This document shows, one piece after another, positions 10,005-21,800 of a DNA stretch of 64,000 nucleotides. The stretch's first letter is position 1, and every line of letters starts with the position of its first letter. Origin of the DNA: Zygnema cylindricum (Eukaryota > Streptophyta > Zygnematophyceae > Zygnematales > Zygnemataceae); NCBI GenBank assembly GCA_037447655.1, contig JBBHKE010003309.1, positions 22,542 to 86,541 on the forward strand, in the 5' to 3' direction. The notes below the pieces were generated by a model that saw nothing but the letters and a program-made list of their open reading frames with translations, was not told the origin of the DNA and searched no databases. A program made the translations under genes and the position numbers.

Positions 10005-12367
10005 CTAGCCACTTAAGCCACATGCCTCTCTGCAAAACTTTAATTTAGGTGCAGGCAAGGGTTTAGTCATCATGTCAGCAACCATCTCCTCATCTGGTAA
10101 ATAACTGAGTTTCAAAACTTTTCCCATAACCTTCTCTCTCACAAAGTGTAGCTTGATATCAATGTGTTTGCTCTTAAAGTGATGGCTAGGGTTAGATGCA
10201 ATAGCAATGGCAGCCTGATTGTCACACCACACTACTTGAGGTCCAGATTGCATAAACAAAAGCTCTTGAAGGAGAGACTTTACCCAAAGTAACTCTTTGA
10301 CGGCTGCGCTAGCCGCCATGTACTCAGCCTCCATAGTAGACTGAGCTGTCACCTTCTGAAGTTTGCTGCTCCAACAGCATGTCCCACTTCCAATCTTCAG
10401 AATGTATCCACTAGTAGAGCGTCGGCTTGGCATATCTCCTAGCTCGCATCGCTCCATGTCTGAATTTTTACTTCCTCTCCACCGAGAGAGAGTCGGAGGT
10501 TTCGAGTTCCTGCAAGATATCGAAGAACTCTCTTTGCTGCCTCCCAATCTGACTTCTTTGGATTTTGCAAAATTCGGCTTAAGGCTCCAACAGCTGCTGC
10601 AATATCCGGACGGGTACAGTTCATGAAGTAGATGAGGCTTCCGACGATCTGCCTGTAAGGAATGGAGGACATAAAATCTGCCTCCCCTGACTCCAAAGAG
10701 TCATCAATCACAACCCCACCATGTGATTCTTTCCCTTCTATTTTCTGTCTGAACTCCATGGGAGTAACACTTCCTTTTGCCTCTGACATGCCGAACCTTT
10801 CAAGCATGTTTCCAATGGCTTCCTTCTGTGTCAAAAAAATTAGTCTTTGTTTTCTATCCCTTTCTACCTGAATTCCCAAAATATACTTAGCCTCCCCTAA
10901 ATCTTTCATTTCGAACCGGGAATTTAGAGCTGATTTTATTTTGTTGATTTCATTAATGGATTTGCTTAGCAACAGCAAATCATCAACATAAACAGCAATA
11001 TATATCACTCCATCTTCCCCTTCCATAACATAAACTGAATGATCTGAACTGATTCTAGTAAAGCCAAGATTTGTCAAAAATTCATCCAGTTTTAGGTTCC
11101 ACTGTCGTGGAGCCTGCTTCAGACCATAAAGGGACTTCAACAATTTACAGACCAGATTTTCTTTCCCTTTTTCTACATATCCCTCTGGTTGCTTCATATA
11201 TATAACTTCCTCCAAATCCCCATGCAAGAAAGCTATTTTCACATCCATTTGATGCAATTCCATATCCTCTATTGCTGCTAAAGATAAGAGAATCCTAACA
11301 GTAGGAAAACGAACTACAGGTGAGAACGTCTCTTCATAATCAATGCCCTCTTTCTGGCTATACCCCTTAGCAACAAGCCTAGCCTTTTATCTTTCAATGG
11401 TATTATCGGGATTCAGTTTTAACTTGAATACCCACTTACAACCAATCGCTTTTTGATCCGGTGGAAGTTCCACAAACTCCCAAGTTTGAGCCTCCATAAT
11501 TGACTTTATCTCGTCATTCGCCGCAGCAATCCACAGATCTTTTTCCGGAACGGAGAAAGCTTCTTGAATGGTAAGAGGCTCCCTTGTGATTGCAGAATAA
11601 GCATGATCCACTCGGTCACCTCTCAGCCGGCTGCTTTGTCTTCTTCCCTCCGGAAAATCTGAAGCGAGAATTGTTGGTTGCCGAGGCAGTCTTGGAGGAG
11701 GAGGAGGAGGAGGAGGTCCGGTAGTAGTTGTAATAGTAGGTGGATCAGGCAGCCCCAAAACATGTGGTAGTTCAGATGGAGAGGAAGAAACCGTTGTTTG
11801 CTTGAAAGGAATCTGCTCAAGGATGACATATTCCTGCAATTTTTCTGCCTTCTCTGCCTCATTCATGCTAAAAACATCAACAGATTGACTTTCTTCTTTG
11901 ATCTGAATATTCCTAGCAATCTGAATTGTATTTTTCTGAGGATTATACACTCTATATCCTACGGACTCATCATCATAGCCCAAAAATATCCCAGGTACAG
12001 ATTTCGGACTTAATTTCCAATTTGGAAGGTTATCCAACATAAAACACTTACTCCCAAATACTCTAAAGTGACTAACATTTGGCTTTCTTCCTGTCCACAT
12101 TTCATAAGGTGTTTTATCCTTCACAAATCTGGTTTCTATTCTATTTCTAATGTAAGAAGCACACTGAAAAGCTTCTCCCCAAAATTTTGGATCTACACCT
12201 TTATCCATCATCATAGACATAGCACATTCAGTCAAGGTCCTATTGAGTCTTTCAGCCACACCATTCTGTTCCGGAGTGTAAGGAACAGTAAACTCATGAG
12301 AAATTCCATTTTCTTTCAAGTATTCAGCAAAGGCATTTGATACATACTCTCCGCCGTTGTCAGATCG
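10005..12367 (-). pseudogene. Pol of copia element B (integrase C-part, RT, RNase H), broken
   Basis: Continues the frame ending at 12368. Integrase landmarks RSDNGGEY and YTPEQNGVAERLNRT lie just after the TGA. A proline-rich stretch near 11690-11750 precedes reverse transcriptase, which has [12 protein letters not shown] and catalytic [14 protein letters not shown] at about 11387 replaces the Tyr of the usual [11 protein letters not shown] motif in the same frame. At about 10439 a 1-bp deletion in the WSDAS-YGD motif shifts RNase H into another frame (to 10005, ending FCREACGLSG). Repair of three positions would reopen the whole polyprotein; no domain is missing. Confidence 0.9.
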
Positions 12368-14119
12368 TCAAGCAAGGATCGATTTTCCGTGAAGTTTCTC
12401 CGCCCAGATCCGGAAATGCTTGAAATGTGTGAAGACCTCGCTCTTCTCCTTCATAAAGTACACTCGGCTGAAACGTGAGTGGTCATCAGTGAATGTAACA
12501 AGGTATTTCCTTCCACCAAGGGAAGGAACTTTGGCCGGTCCCCATACATCCGAGTGGATAAGGCCGAGAAGATCCTTTGCTCGATGATCTGAAGTCTGAG
12601 GTAAGGGAAGCTTATGAAGCTTTCCTAGAGCACAACCATCACAAACATGGGATTCCTTTTCACCAAGCTTGACACCTTCTATCATATTAGTCTTCACCAT
12701 CTTTTCAAGCCTCTCATTATGAACATGCCCAAGCCTTTTATGCCACAAAACATTTTCAGAAAGGACACTGGAGTACACAAAATCAACTTTATTAACCAGG
12801 TCCATCCGATACAACATGTTTGGGCCTCTAGTTCCCACTAAGGCTACTCTCCCATCTTTGCTTACTATCTTTTTGCCTTTGCTCTGAAGAACATCAAAAC
12901 CTTTACTTTCTGCAACTGAGGTAGAAAACAATTTTTTCTTAAATTTAGGCACATATAACACATCATGCAAAGTTCTTTTTACAGCTTTGCCATCTATCTC
13001 ACAATTCAGATCTATGCTACCCTTAGCATTAGCTTCCACCGTGGCACCACAAGCATAAAAGATTTGACGAGTAGGGATAGGTGTCATATCCTTGAAATAC
13101 GATTTGTTCCAACACATATGGGAAGAACTTCCGGAGTCCATAATCCACCCGAGATCTCTCTCTCCCTCCATCATCTTTGCCATAGCAAAGAACTCGGTGT
13201 CATCAGTTTTAGGAAAACTAACAACCTCTGATTTCTCCTTCTCCATCTCCTTTACCGGCTCCTCTTCCACTGCTGAAAAAGCTGCGGTTTTGCTCGGAGG
13301 TTTCGGTGTAAATGGAGCTCCTCTCACCTTCCATCCTTTGCGATAAGAACCTGTTTCACACGCTTTTATATACAAAGGACAAAACTTGTACAAATGACCA
13401 TTATTATAGCAATAGACACACCGTTCATATTGCTGAAATGACTGATTTCCTTGAAATCTATTATCTCTCTGAAACTGAGCATTGTAAGCTACAGCTGGCT
13501 TTCCAGAATTAAATGCCAATTGATTCGCTTCTTCTTCTAGCACATACTCTATAGCTGTAGCTAGATTCCACTGTGTCTTATCCAATTTTTTCAGTTCATC
13601 ATAGGCACCTTTATACTCACTAGGAAGCCCCCTCACTAAAATCATTGCTTGGTGATACTCAGGAAATGAACCACCTGAACATGCATTTTCAGCAACTAGA
13701 AGTCTGAATTTATTGCAATATTCTGCCATGCTTCCGCCTGTATACTTATATTCCCAGATCTGCCCAGCAGTTATAATCTCATGTTGTGCATTAGCCCTAG
13801 AATATGTCTTTTTCAAAGCATCCCAAATCTCTGATGCTTTAGAAGCCTGAATATATGTCATATGCAGCTCCTTAGATATCATTAATTTTATCAAATGAAG
13901 AGCCTGCTCATTCTTTTGATCATAGGTTACATCAGTTTCTACCATAGATCCATTAACAACATCAAAAAGCTTTACTTGTACAAAATACGACCTTACAAGA
14001 TCTGCCCAATACAGATATTCTCTCCCATCAAAAACCGGAATTCGTGAAGGTGGGCCCATAACCTGTTGTTCTGAGACAACAGCCGGAACCGAAGACGATG
14101 AGGATGCCGGTGTAGTCAT
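12368..14119 (-). CDS. Gag, protease and integrase N-part of copia element B
   Basis: 583 codons from an ATG in the LTR (14119), reading through the primer-binding site (QVMGPPSR). Order: Gag core with YTGGSMAEYCNKFRLLVAE and LVRGLPSEYKGAY; CCHC knuckle CVYCYNNGHLYKFC; protease motif WIMDSGSSSHMC; zinc-binding pre-integrase region LWHKRLGHVHNE...CDGCALGK; start of the integrase core (SDVWGPAKVPSLGG, FTDDHSRFS). It ends at a TGA immediately before RSDNGGEY, in the same frame as the rest of integrase, so the stop is a point lesion. Confidence 0.9.
   Translation of the reverse strand: MTTPASSSSSVPAVVSEQQVMGPPSRIPVFDGREYLYWADLVRSYFVQVKLFDVVNGSMVETDVTYDQKNEQALHLIKLMISKELHMTYIQASKASEIWDALKKTYSRANAQHEIITAGQIWEYKYTGGSMAEYCNKFRLLVAENACSGGSFPEYHQAMILVRGLPSEYKGAYDELKKLDKTQWNLATAIEYVLEEEANQLAFNSGKPAVAYNAQFQRDNRFQGNQSFQQYERCVYCYNNGHLYKFCPLYIKACETGSYRKGWKVRGAPFTPKPPSKTAAFSAVEEEPVKEMEKEKSEVVSFPKTDDTEFFAMAKMMEGERDLGWIMDSGSSSHMCWNKSYFKDMTPIPTRQIFYACGATVEANAKGSIDLNCEIDGKAVKRTLHDVLYVPKFKKKLFSTSVAESKGFDVLQSKGKKIVSKDGRVALVGTRGPNMLYRMDLVNKVDFVYSSVLSENVLWHKRLGHVHNERLEKMVKTNMIEGVKLGEKESHVCDGCALGKLHKLPLPQTSDHRAKDLLGLIHSDVWGPAKVPSLGGRKYLVTFTDDHSRFSRVYFMKEKSEVFTHFKHFRIWAEKLHGKSILA
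14049..14063 (-). promoter_or_regulatory. Primer-binding site of element B
   Basis: GGTTATGGGCCCACC on the minus strand, adjoining the LTR end. Identical to that of elements A and C, again in the gag frame. Confidence 0.85.
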
Positions 14120-14902
14120 CTCGGAACCAAACCAAGCAAGAAACTTTCACAAAAACCAGTCTGAAAAACAGCAACTTCAACAGTTGATAAAAACCAAACC
14201 AGAGACACAATAGCTCTGAAAATCTACCACAATGTAGATAATATCAAGATGAACATACACACAAAATTACAAGTAATTCTGCTAACAGATCTGTGAGATA
14301 TCCACAGATGAAAATGCCAAAAACAGGCTGTACAGTTTTGACTACAAAATGTTCATACCTTCAAAGTTATCTAAGTCTTACTAATATACACCGAAGCCTA
14401 TGCTGCTGAACGTACGGAGGCATACCAGCCGTACAATAAATACCTGCGGCTCGAACCGAACAAGGTACGTCATACAAAAAGATTCCTTTACTAATCAACT
14501 AACCACACAAAGACAAAAATCTACTTAACTAGATATTTACAAAGGAGTAGGATTCTATATGCCACGTCATTTGTCGTGTATGTGGCTCACACGGACCAGC
14601 ATTTGTCGGCGGTCTCCCTCAGCCGCGTACATATCACATTCGGCACCGTAAACAAATCTCCATGTGCCATTTTGTCCTCAAGTGTATATATGCACAAACA
14701 ATCGGATATTCTGGAGTGTCCTCTTTCTTGTAGTGACTTGTGTCTCGAGAGTGTATACAAAGGTGTACTCCCTACCGATCTAGTGGAACATCAATTCTGG
14801 TATGTAATGAAACGAACTTACAACCAAACATATGCTAATTCGTGAAACTCTCTCTCCCTCACACTCGAGGCATAGAGAGGACTAAAGCTTTCCAAAACAA
14901 CA
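14064..14902 (-). repeat. 5' LTR of element B
   Basis: 839 bp. The gag ATG (14119-14117) lies 56 bp upstream of the LTR end, so the serine-rich N-terminus MTTPASSSSSVPAVV is LTR-encoded. A B-box-like GGTTCGAGCC occurs, but I find no A-box at a suitable distance. Confidence 0.93.
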
Positions 14903-15669
14903 GCAATGCATAAGTAGAGCGAGGAAAAACTGGAGAAGGAGTGGGAACAAGAAAAGAGAGGTGGAGAACGGGAGAAAAGGAGGAGTGACAACCTGGCGAT
15001 GGACACAAAAGAAAGTAAAGGGGCTTTCCTATGTTATTTTGTGTAACTTTTCTAATATATTATTTTGTGAACCTTTTCTCATATACTTTTTTTGGTTTTT
15101 TTCTTTTAGTTCTGTACGAAGTTTACTCCGCAACAAGGTCTTGTGAACCCAAGTTTTCTCTTAGATCCGTCAAAGGCTCAAGAACCACTGCGATGATAAA
15201 GAGGATATCAAACATGCCCACGTGTGTTTGTTGACGATGAAAGATATTGACGATGAAAGATGTTTTGTCTTTCAAGAATTTATTTTTTCACCCTAAAAAT
15301 CCCTAGAAAATTATAGAGTACCTTACACGTATAAATATCACGTACGTATTGTAATAGCCAGGACATCTTGACCCATTGCATATATGATTTCACTTCAATC
15401 AGAGTGACATAGAAAGAGCTCGCCTGACAACGGGGTCAAGAGGGACGGACTCCACATAGGTCATTATACAATATCTCAAGCTCGACAAATTGTGACTGTT
15501 TAAACAGGTGGACTTATATAGCCGCAAAAAGTGGAAAGTATATGATCAAACCTTTGTGGCTTGTCTAATAACTTTACCGCTGCCAAAATATGTACGGAGC
15601 AATCCATTTTGTATATTTCGAGGCATTGCTATTATTTCCTTTTCACTAACAGTTGTAGAAAGTAATTAA
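14903..15669. other. 3' flank of the LRR-protease gene
   Basis: Non-coding as far as I can see. A short purine-rich piece (to about 15010) is the continuation of the tract split by element B. A minus-strand AATAAA occurs at 15284-15279, a candidate poly(A) signal about 390 nt past the stop of the upstream gene. 15135-15225 is the repeat also present at 8745-8835. Confidence 0.4.
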
Positions 15670-15813
15670 TTAAGTCTCTTGCACCTGCTGGTATGGTTGA
15701 AGACTGGAGCAGTTGAGGTCTGGATTTGGTGATACGTTTGGATTTCGTGAACCTAAACCAGAAATATTTGTTGTTAACTTGAACATTTGTTCAATTGATC
15801 TGCAACTGTCACC
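15670..15813 (-). CDS. Gene A last exon: second LysM module
   Basis: Acceptor TTTACAG precedes 15813. Phase 0, 48 codons including TAA at 15672-15670. It reads GDSCRSIEQMFKL, then NPDLNCSSLQPYQQV, the LysM pattern GD-(T/S)-C...I...LNC..L...Q.V; the preceding exon supplies YSTTE. The end is abrupt (QVQET). A CAG/GTGCAA within the exon could be an alternative donor, so a further exon is possible. Confidence 0.65.
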   Translation of the reverse strand, partial: GDSCRSIEQMFKLTTNISGLGSRNPNVSPNPDLNCSSLQPYQQVQET

Positions 15814-18800
15814 CTGTAAACAAACGAAAGGTCTTCAAAAATCAAATAAGTGAACGTGAACATAACACAAAGAAAACCATTTTGATAATGGAAATAAATG
15901 AGATGGCTAAGGAGTGCGTGAAGCATCACCCATGTTTTCTAGCCAATTCGCAATGCATTTATGCCTTCCATAATAGCCCTTCAATTTGATTCCTGATTCA
16001 TTCAAATAATTATAACTTACTGACCTCGGTGGTGGAGTAGGGTAATGAACAGTTGCGATATGCTGTCACGTCCACGCTTGTTTTTGCCGGAAGCGGGGAA
16101 TTGCAGTTTAAAGTCTGTACAATTGACATTGTGGTTTATTAGGAGGTAAGGAAACAAATCCAATTTTCCTGATTCATATAGTGTTCAAACGTGTAGTATC
16201 TGTGATTTTTTTTGGCAATGTGTGACTTTACGCCTGATAGGTTGGATGTAACGGTGGTTCTTTGTTTGTTTTTGGTAAATTTACGTTTCCCGAGATACTT
16301 AATATATATGCGACTGTTTCACGACAAAACGTTGTGAAGAAGAAAGTTGTATACCATTTTCTTCATGAGCTTGTACGATAAAAAATGTTAAAATATGTTC
16401 TTTATAAAAATGTAACCTCCAAATGTGAGAGAGACAAAAAAATCTAAGCATATACCCAACAAAATTAAATTACCAGATTCTGATGCGAAAATTTAGCTTG
16501 AGGTATCCCGTAAGCATTATAAATATCACGACACCTCACCGTGCCACCTTCAGGCACAATGTAGGATTTTTGTCCTTCAAGTGTAACACCTGGCAGACAA
16601 GAGAATGGTCATCTGGACATCAGATTCGACGAAGATTTAGGCTTCTTGCGGAATAACAATGCCAAAGAGGAGATATTTAAACACACATAAACTGTATAAA
16701 CAAATAATATTAAATGTAGTCGGTGATCATGACTTGGTTATATGAAATAATACATATAGTAATACATGATCATGACTTGGTTAGCTAGTACAAAAAGTAT
16801 TGTTTCCAATTTCCAGCTCAGTTTTGCTGTGTTTAAAAAACAAAGAGCTCAGTTTTCCTGTGTTCCAAAAAAAGGAACGTGACTTACATCAGGTCTTATT
16901 ACTTACTTGGTACGCATGTGAGGGGGCTTTCGGAATCAGAAAGCGAATAGCCTATGGGGCAAATACAAAGATATGAGCTGGGATTTACAAAAGACCTCAA
17001 ACAGGTGCCAAAACCACATGGATTTTTTGAAAAGAATTTGCAAGGATTTTCTGCAATGTCATTTTACCAACCGATCATTTACATTAGTATGAGAGTAAAT
17101 GGACAAAAAAACCACAAAAATACAAAAATTCAAAAAAATAAATAAAAATAAAAACAAAAAAATGAAAAAAACACAAAACAAAAATTTAGAGGCTTTTCTC
17201 TATGCCCGTTGATTTTTGGTACATGATCTATTTGTATATTTTTTTCGGATTGCAGGTTTTGATGGTTACTAATGTTACGTTTGATTTATTTTCCATGGTT
17301 TTAAAATTCATGCATATAGACCTGGTGCACAAGTCTGGGTTCCGTCTTTATTGTTGGCAAGTCTGGGTTCTGTCTGTATTGTTGACAGCAACAAAGGTTT
17401 TGGTGCACCGGCAAATGTTGGTCTTGCCCGATGGAATACACACTCCATTGCCACAGGGATTCATGAGACCTAGGCCATTTGTCACTTGCAGTTTGTTAGT
17501 CGCAAAATTTTTGCCATTGCAAGGATCTGCTGGAGTAGCATAGAAACAACCACCATAAGAAATTTATACTTTGGTTAAGATATATGAAGATGGCAATATC
17601 CTTATTCGTACAATGTAACGAGTGTTGCTGCATTTCGGTTGCAATTTTTTCGCAATTTCAAAATCTACAACTTCTATACCACTTCAAATTCATAAAAGAG
17701 ACCGTGTCTACTGTGTAAATCATTTTCCTTTTTCCTATCACTGTCATTTCTCTAACCTGTGCAACCAAATCCTATGTGGTAGTGGATACAACAAAAAAAA
17801 ATCAACAAAAAAATTCAGGTCTATGTACATTTCCAGCACTGAAAAATGGTTTGATGGATTTACAAGTGCATGGCTGTGTATTGCAAAAGCTGCTCGTGAA
17901 ATCTCCTAACCGAAAGCACATTTTTATTTTGAGTTGAATTTTCAATATATTCTTATGACAAGTAGCTACTTTGCATTACCGGATGCCTTTACAATAGGTA
18001 TGAAGGCAGGCAAGCTGTTTATTCCGCAAATTCCTGATCCTCCGGTGATCTTGATGCGCATATATCCATTGTCACCCCAGTTTGGGCCCCAAGAATTTCG
18101 GATGAGCCAATAGGGCGGAGTATCGGTCAAATCATATCCGCCCACAACAACAGCATGATCCACTCCACTTGAGAAACAGTCCTCATCAGCAAACACTCCC
18201 TGCAAAACCCACTTAAGTTTTCATTGCTATAAGAGGCTAGACGCTGCAATTTTTACATCAAAGGAACCTCGAGAAGAAAAAACAAACAAATATAATGTAA
18301 TCTTTCGAAAACATATAACCATGAATACTTATCGTCCAAATCGTCTTGCAAATGTCGACACGCGGGTATCCTCATCCTATGAATTTTACAATGGGTACGC
18401 TTTTGCATGCATGCACATACAAATTTACAAGATGTGATAGCCCAGGGGGCTCACGATCATAACCATTTAAAGCAAAATGATACTGAATTATCGAACAACT
18501 CACCTTGTTAGGATCATAATTTAAAAAACTGCTTCCACTTGCTTCTATGCTCACTATGGCTGGCTGTTGTTGTAGAGCTAGAAGCTAGCCCAGCCAGCCG
18601 GCCAGCCGTTCATCCAGACTCGCTCAAACGACGATATAGTCAAAGTGCCATCAGCCTGCACATACAACCGACCAAAAATATAACTAATTCATTTGGAATA
18701 CATGTAAGGCATGTGAAGTCCCAGATATATCAAAAAACAAGGATCACGAACATTCATCACAAACCTTCTTACTGGGTTGGCTTTCAAAATTTGCCTCTGA

Positions 18801-21800
18801 ACAAGGTACCATGGGAAGTGCAGCTCAGTGCAACATACCTGTTGTCCTTTACAATTGCCTGTATACTTGGAGGCCAAAATCAAAGTGTTGTTGGCTGCAT
18901 AATCGAGTGCTTGAAAAAGCCGACCCTCACTAGAACACTCACGCCTCAGGCTAGAACATTCCAAAATTTGCCTTTCCGAAATTGTGGGTATAGGCGATGT
19001 TCCTGCTCTAGCGATGTAGAGGGCACTTTCAATTGCTGAAATGGATGCGAAAAGCGAGCATGTGTCTGGAACAATACAATAAATCCAGCATTTGCGAATG
19101 CTTGATTAAAGAGAATAAAAGACACAACCACTTACACAAAGAAATCAAATTGTGTAACTCAAAATTGTGAATATAATAATGAAATTAATAGTGGAAAGGA
19201 AAAAATTAGTCTACAAAATAATTAAACGAGGAGAAGGCTATAGTGTAAAACTAGCACATCAATTGTTTTGCAATTATTGCATTTGAGATCTTAACGACTT
19301 TAATGCTCCCATCAAAGAGCCTCATTATCTACCAGATGACTAAAACATTCCATTTAAGCTTTACTACTTAAAATGCTAAAAGACATTTTCGATTTTTCAT
19401 GTACAATTTCCAATTATAATGGCCAGAATTCAAACTTGTTTGTAGAAAACTGATTTTCTATGATCACTTCTCAAATGAAAGGGTATGTTTTGCACATACT
19501 GCAGGTTTTCTGGTCTGTAATGGCTGCAACAGCTTGTCGTTTCACCCAATTCCAGCTGGTCGCCACCATCCACGACGGATTGTTGTTAACATCCGGAAGT
19601 ATGTATCCTGCGCTCGCGTAACGGAAGTATCTGTTCATTTCTTGGCGTTTCATTTGTAAAAATTTCCAGCCCGAGACCTCGGACCCCTGAACCACAAAGT
19701 TTTCAACGGGAATGCTTCAACTCTACTGATGCAAACAATCAACATTTCTTTTGAAATTTGAGAATTTATCTAAGCTTCTTCATGCCTGTAGCTTTTATAG
19801 AGGCTTGGTTTTTAAAATAAATGTACACTTAGCTCATAATAGTCTTGTTTGAATCAGAAATGTATATGCCAAAACTTGTGATTGTTGAGGCTCACCAAAA
19901 GTGCACAAATAGTCATTTCCATTCGTGGAGAATCCCTCATTACAAGTGCATGCGACATCAAGCGCACTACATATGCCATGGCCTCCACAAACTTCCGTGG
20001 CCTCTGTCGCATTGCAAAATCTTACGCATTCTGAAACGGATCTTCTGTTTGCATTACCATCAAAACAGCTTGTTTGCAGGGAACTGGAGGTAAAACAGTT
20101 GGTCGCGTTATTTAAACATGTTAGTTTGCTGTTCACAGTAACAGCTGTTCCGGAGAGAAAGTTGTTGCTCACGTCCACCTTTACACTTTCTATAGTTTGA
20201 AAAGTAAGGGTGATTTGGCCTGAAAATAAATTGTTTTGTAAATTCCTGGAAGAAAGGATTGAAATGTTTGAAATGTTAGGACTGAGATCTTGTTGAATAA
20301 TATTCCCCATGTACTCGAACACAAGATGTATGACGAAGGACTTAGTTATGTGACAATTTCAGATTGAAACAATGTTGGAGAACAAGCGTAGCTAAAAATG
20401 CAATCCGGGTGTGTAGACAATCAAAATGACCCATATTCTGAATTTCTCCTTTTATCCAAAGCATTGAATGTTTCACAAAATTATGGACGCTCGATAGAAT
20501 AGATGGTAAATGTGAAAGACTTTGACTTCGAAAACTTGCATTTTGTTGATGTTGTTAACAAGTCTGGACTGAAAAGGTCAAAGGGCATGGCAATTCTCCA
20601 AAATGGGTGATATATTACATTATCTAGAGTGTTATTATTGGGTACATGACCAATATATAGGAGAAATATTTTTCTAAATCTAGGTTAGCTTCATTGATAT
20701 AGATGCCCATATGGGTGAATTCGAAATCTTTTCGGGTGTCCTACGCTCTTAACCCTCTATACTTGTATAGAAAATGGTAATTGCCATGTGAGCGGTCTTC
20801 CATGTTATGAACTTAGGGTGACCGACAAAAAAAAAACATTAAGAAAGGCGAGGTAAGTGACCAGTAATAATCAAAGGTGCTCGATACGACCCAAAAATCT
20901 TTGCGTTTATGTCCTCTGTGGCTTCAAAACATAGCCATTAACTAAACGAGGAAATGTCGTATTAATTCTTCAATGTGTCAAGCCAAGTTCGTGCATTACT
21001 CACAGTTCTTGCAATTTCTGAAGCTTGCTGAAACTTGCGGGAATAATTCCCACCAATTTGTTATTTGATATGTCTCTGCAACAAGCGCATAAAACAAAAA
21101 AAGGAATTTCTAGCTCATCGCTGATAGAATCTTTGTGCTTAGAGTAAATTCGACATAAAAAAATGATTCATGCTTTATTCTTTTGAGAACGTGTAAACAT
21201 GCTATCTACTCCATTTCAAAGTTATCCAGCTAGAAGGTCCCACTAATAACGTTCAAATCGTCTTTCTTTGTGTTCATCATTTACGTTGTAGTTTTTGTTA
21301 CATGGGAGCAGGTATCTTTTAACCACTGGAGTGAAAAATCTTAAACGATTTGTAGGAAAAAAGATCTCACGGAATTTTATATGTATCCACAGCTTGTAAA
21401 GAAATTAGTAGTGCCAATTAAATATTTTTATCTCTTTTACTGGACAGATTTAGCATTTGAGATCCAAGATGCTATTGATTCCTTTCGTGTATGTATAGTA
21501 ACTTGTCTGGTAGCCTTTTCAGCATTGAACTTAATCTATAGCCATAACATTAAAAATTTACAAATTACTAAATTATAGTTATTGTTTCTTTTGAAATTTA
21601 AATTCTGAATTTTACTACTTTTATCGACTAAGATCATAACTAGACATTTGTCATTTAACATTTGATCATAATTGGACACTAGACAGTATTTTTTTTATCT
21701 TTTTCCTTGTAATTTGTGCAACTCCCGACTAATAAAGTATTATGACTCTCTGAAGTGGAATAACCATAGGAGTACACTTTTGACTCGTAATATAACCAGT

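Larger units (their letters stand above)
9143..14902 (-). mobile_element. Ty1/copia LTR retrotransposon, element B
   Basis: Minus-strand element with 839-bp LTRs (5' LTR 14064-14902, 3' LTR 9143-9981) that begin TGTTGTT and end AACAACA. I noticed only two LTR substitutions by eye, so the insertion is recent. Flanks GCAAG (9138-9142) and GCAAT (14903-14907) fit a 5-bp target duplication with one change. The primer-binding site is at 14063-14049 and the polypurine tract at about 9993-9982. The coding region is full length with two in-frame stops and one 1-bp deletion. Gag and LTR differ clearly from element A, so this is a separate family with the same primer type. Confidence 0.95.

Noticed and set aside
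15145-15225. Possible extra 3' exon of gene A with a hydrophobic stretch (ILFIIAVVL)
   Set aside because: Phase from the LysM exon gives an immediate stop, and the repeat copy at 8.8 kb does not keep the frame.
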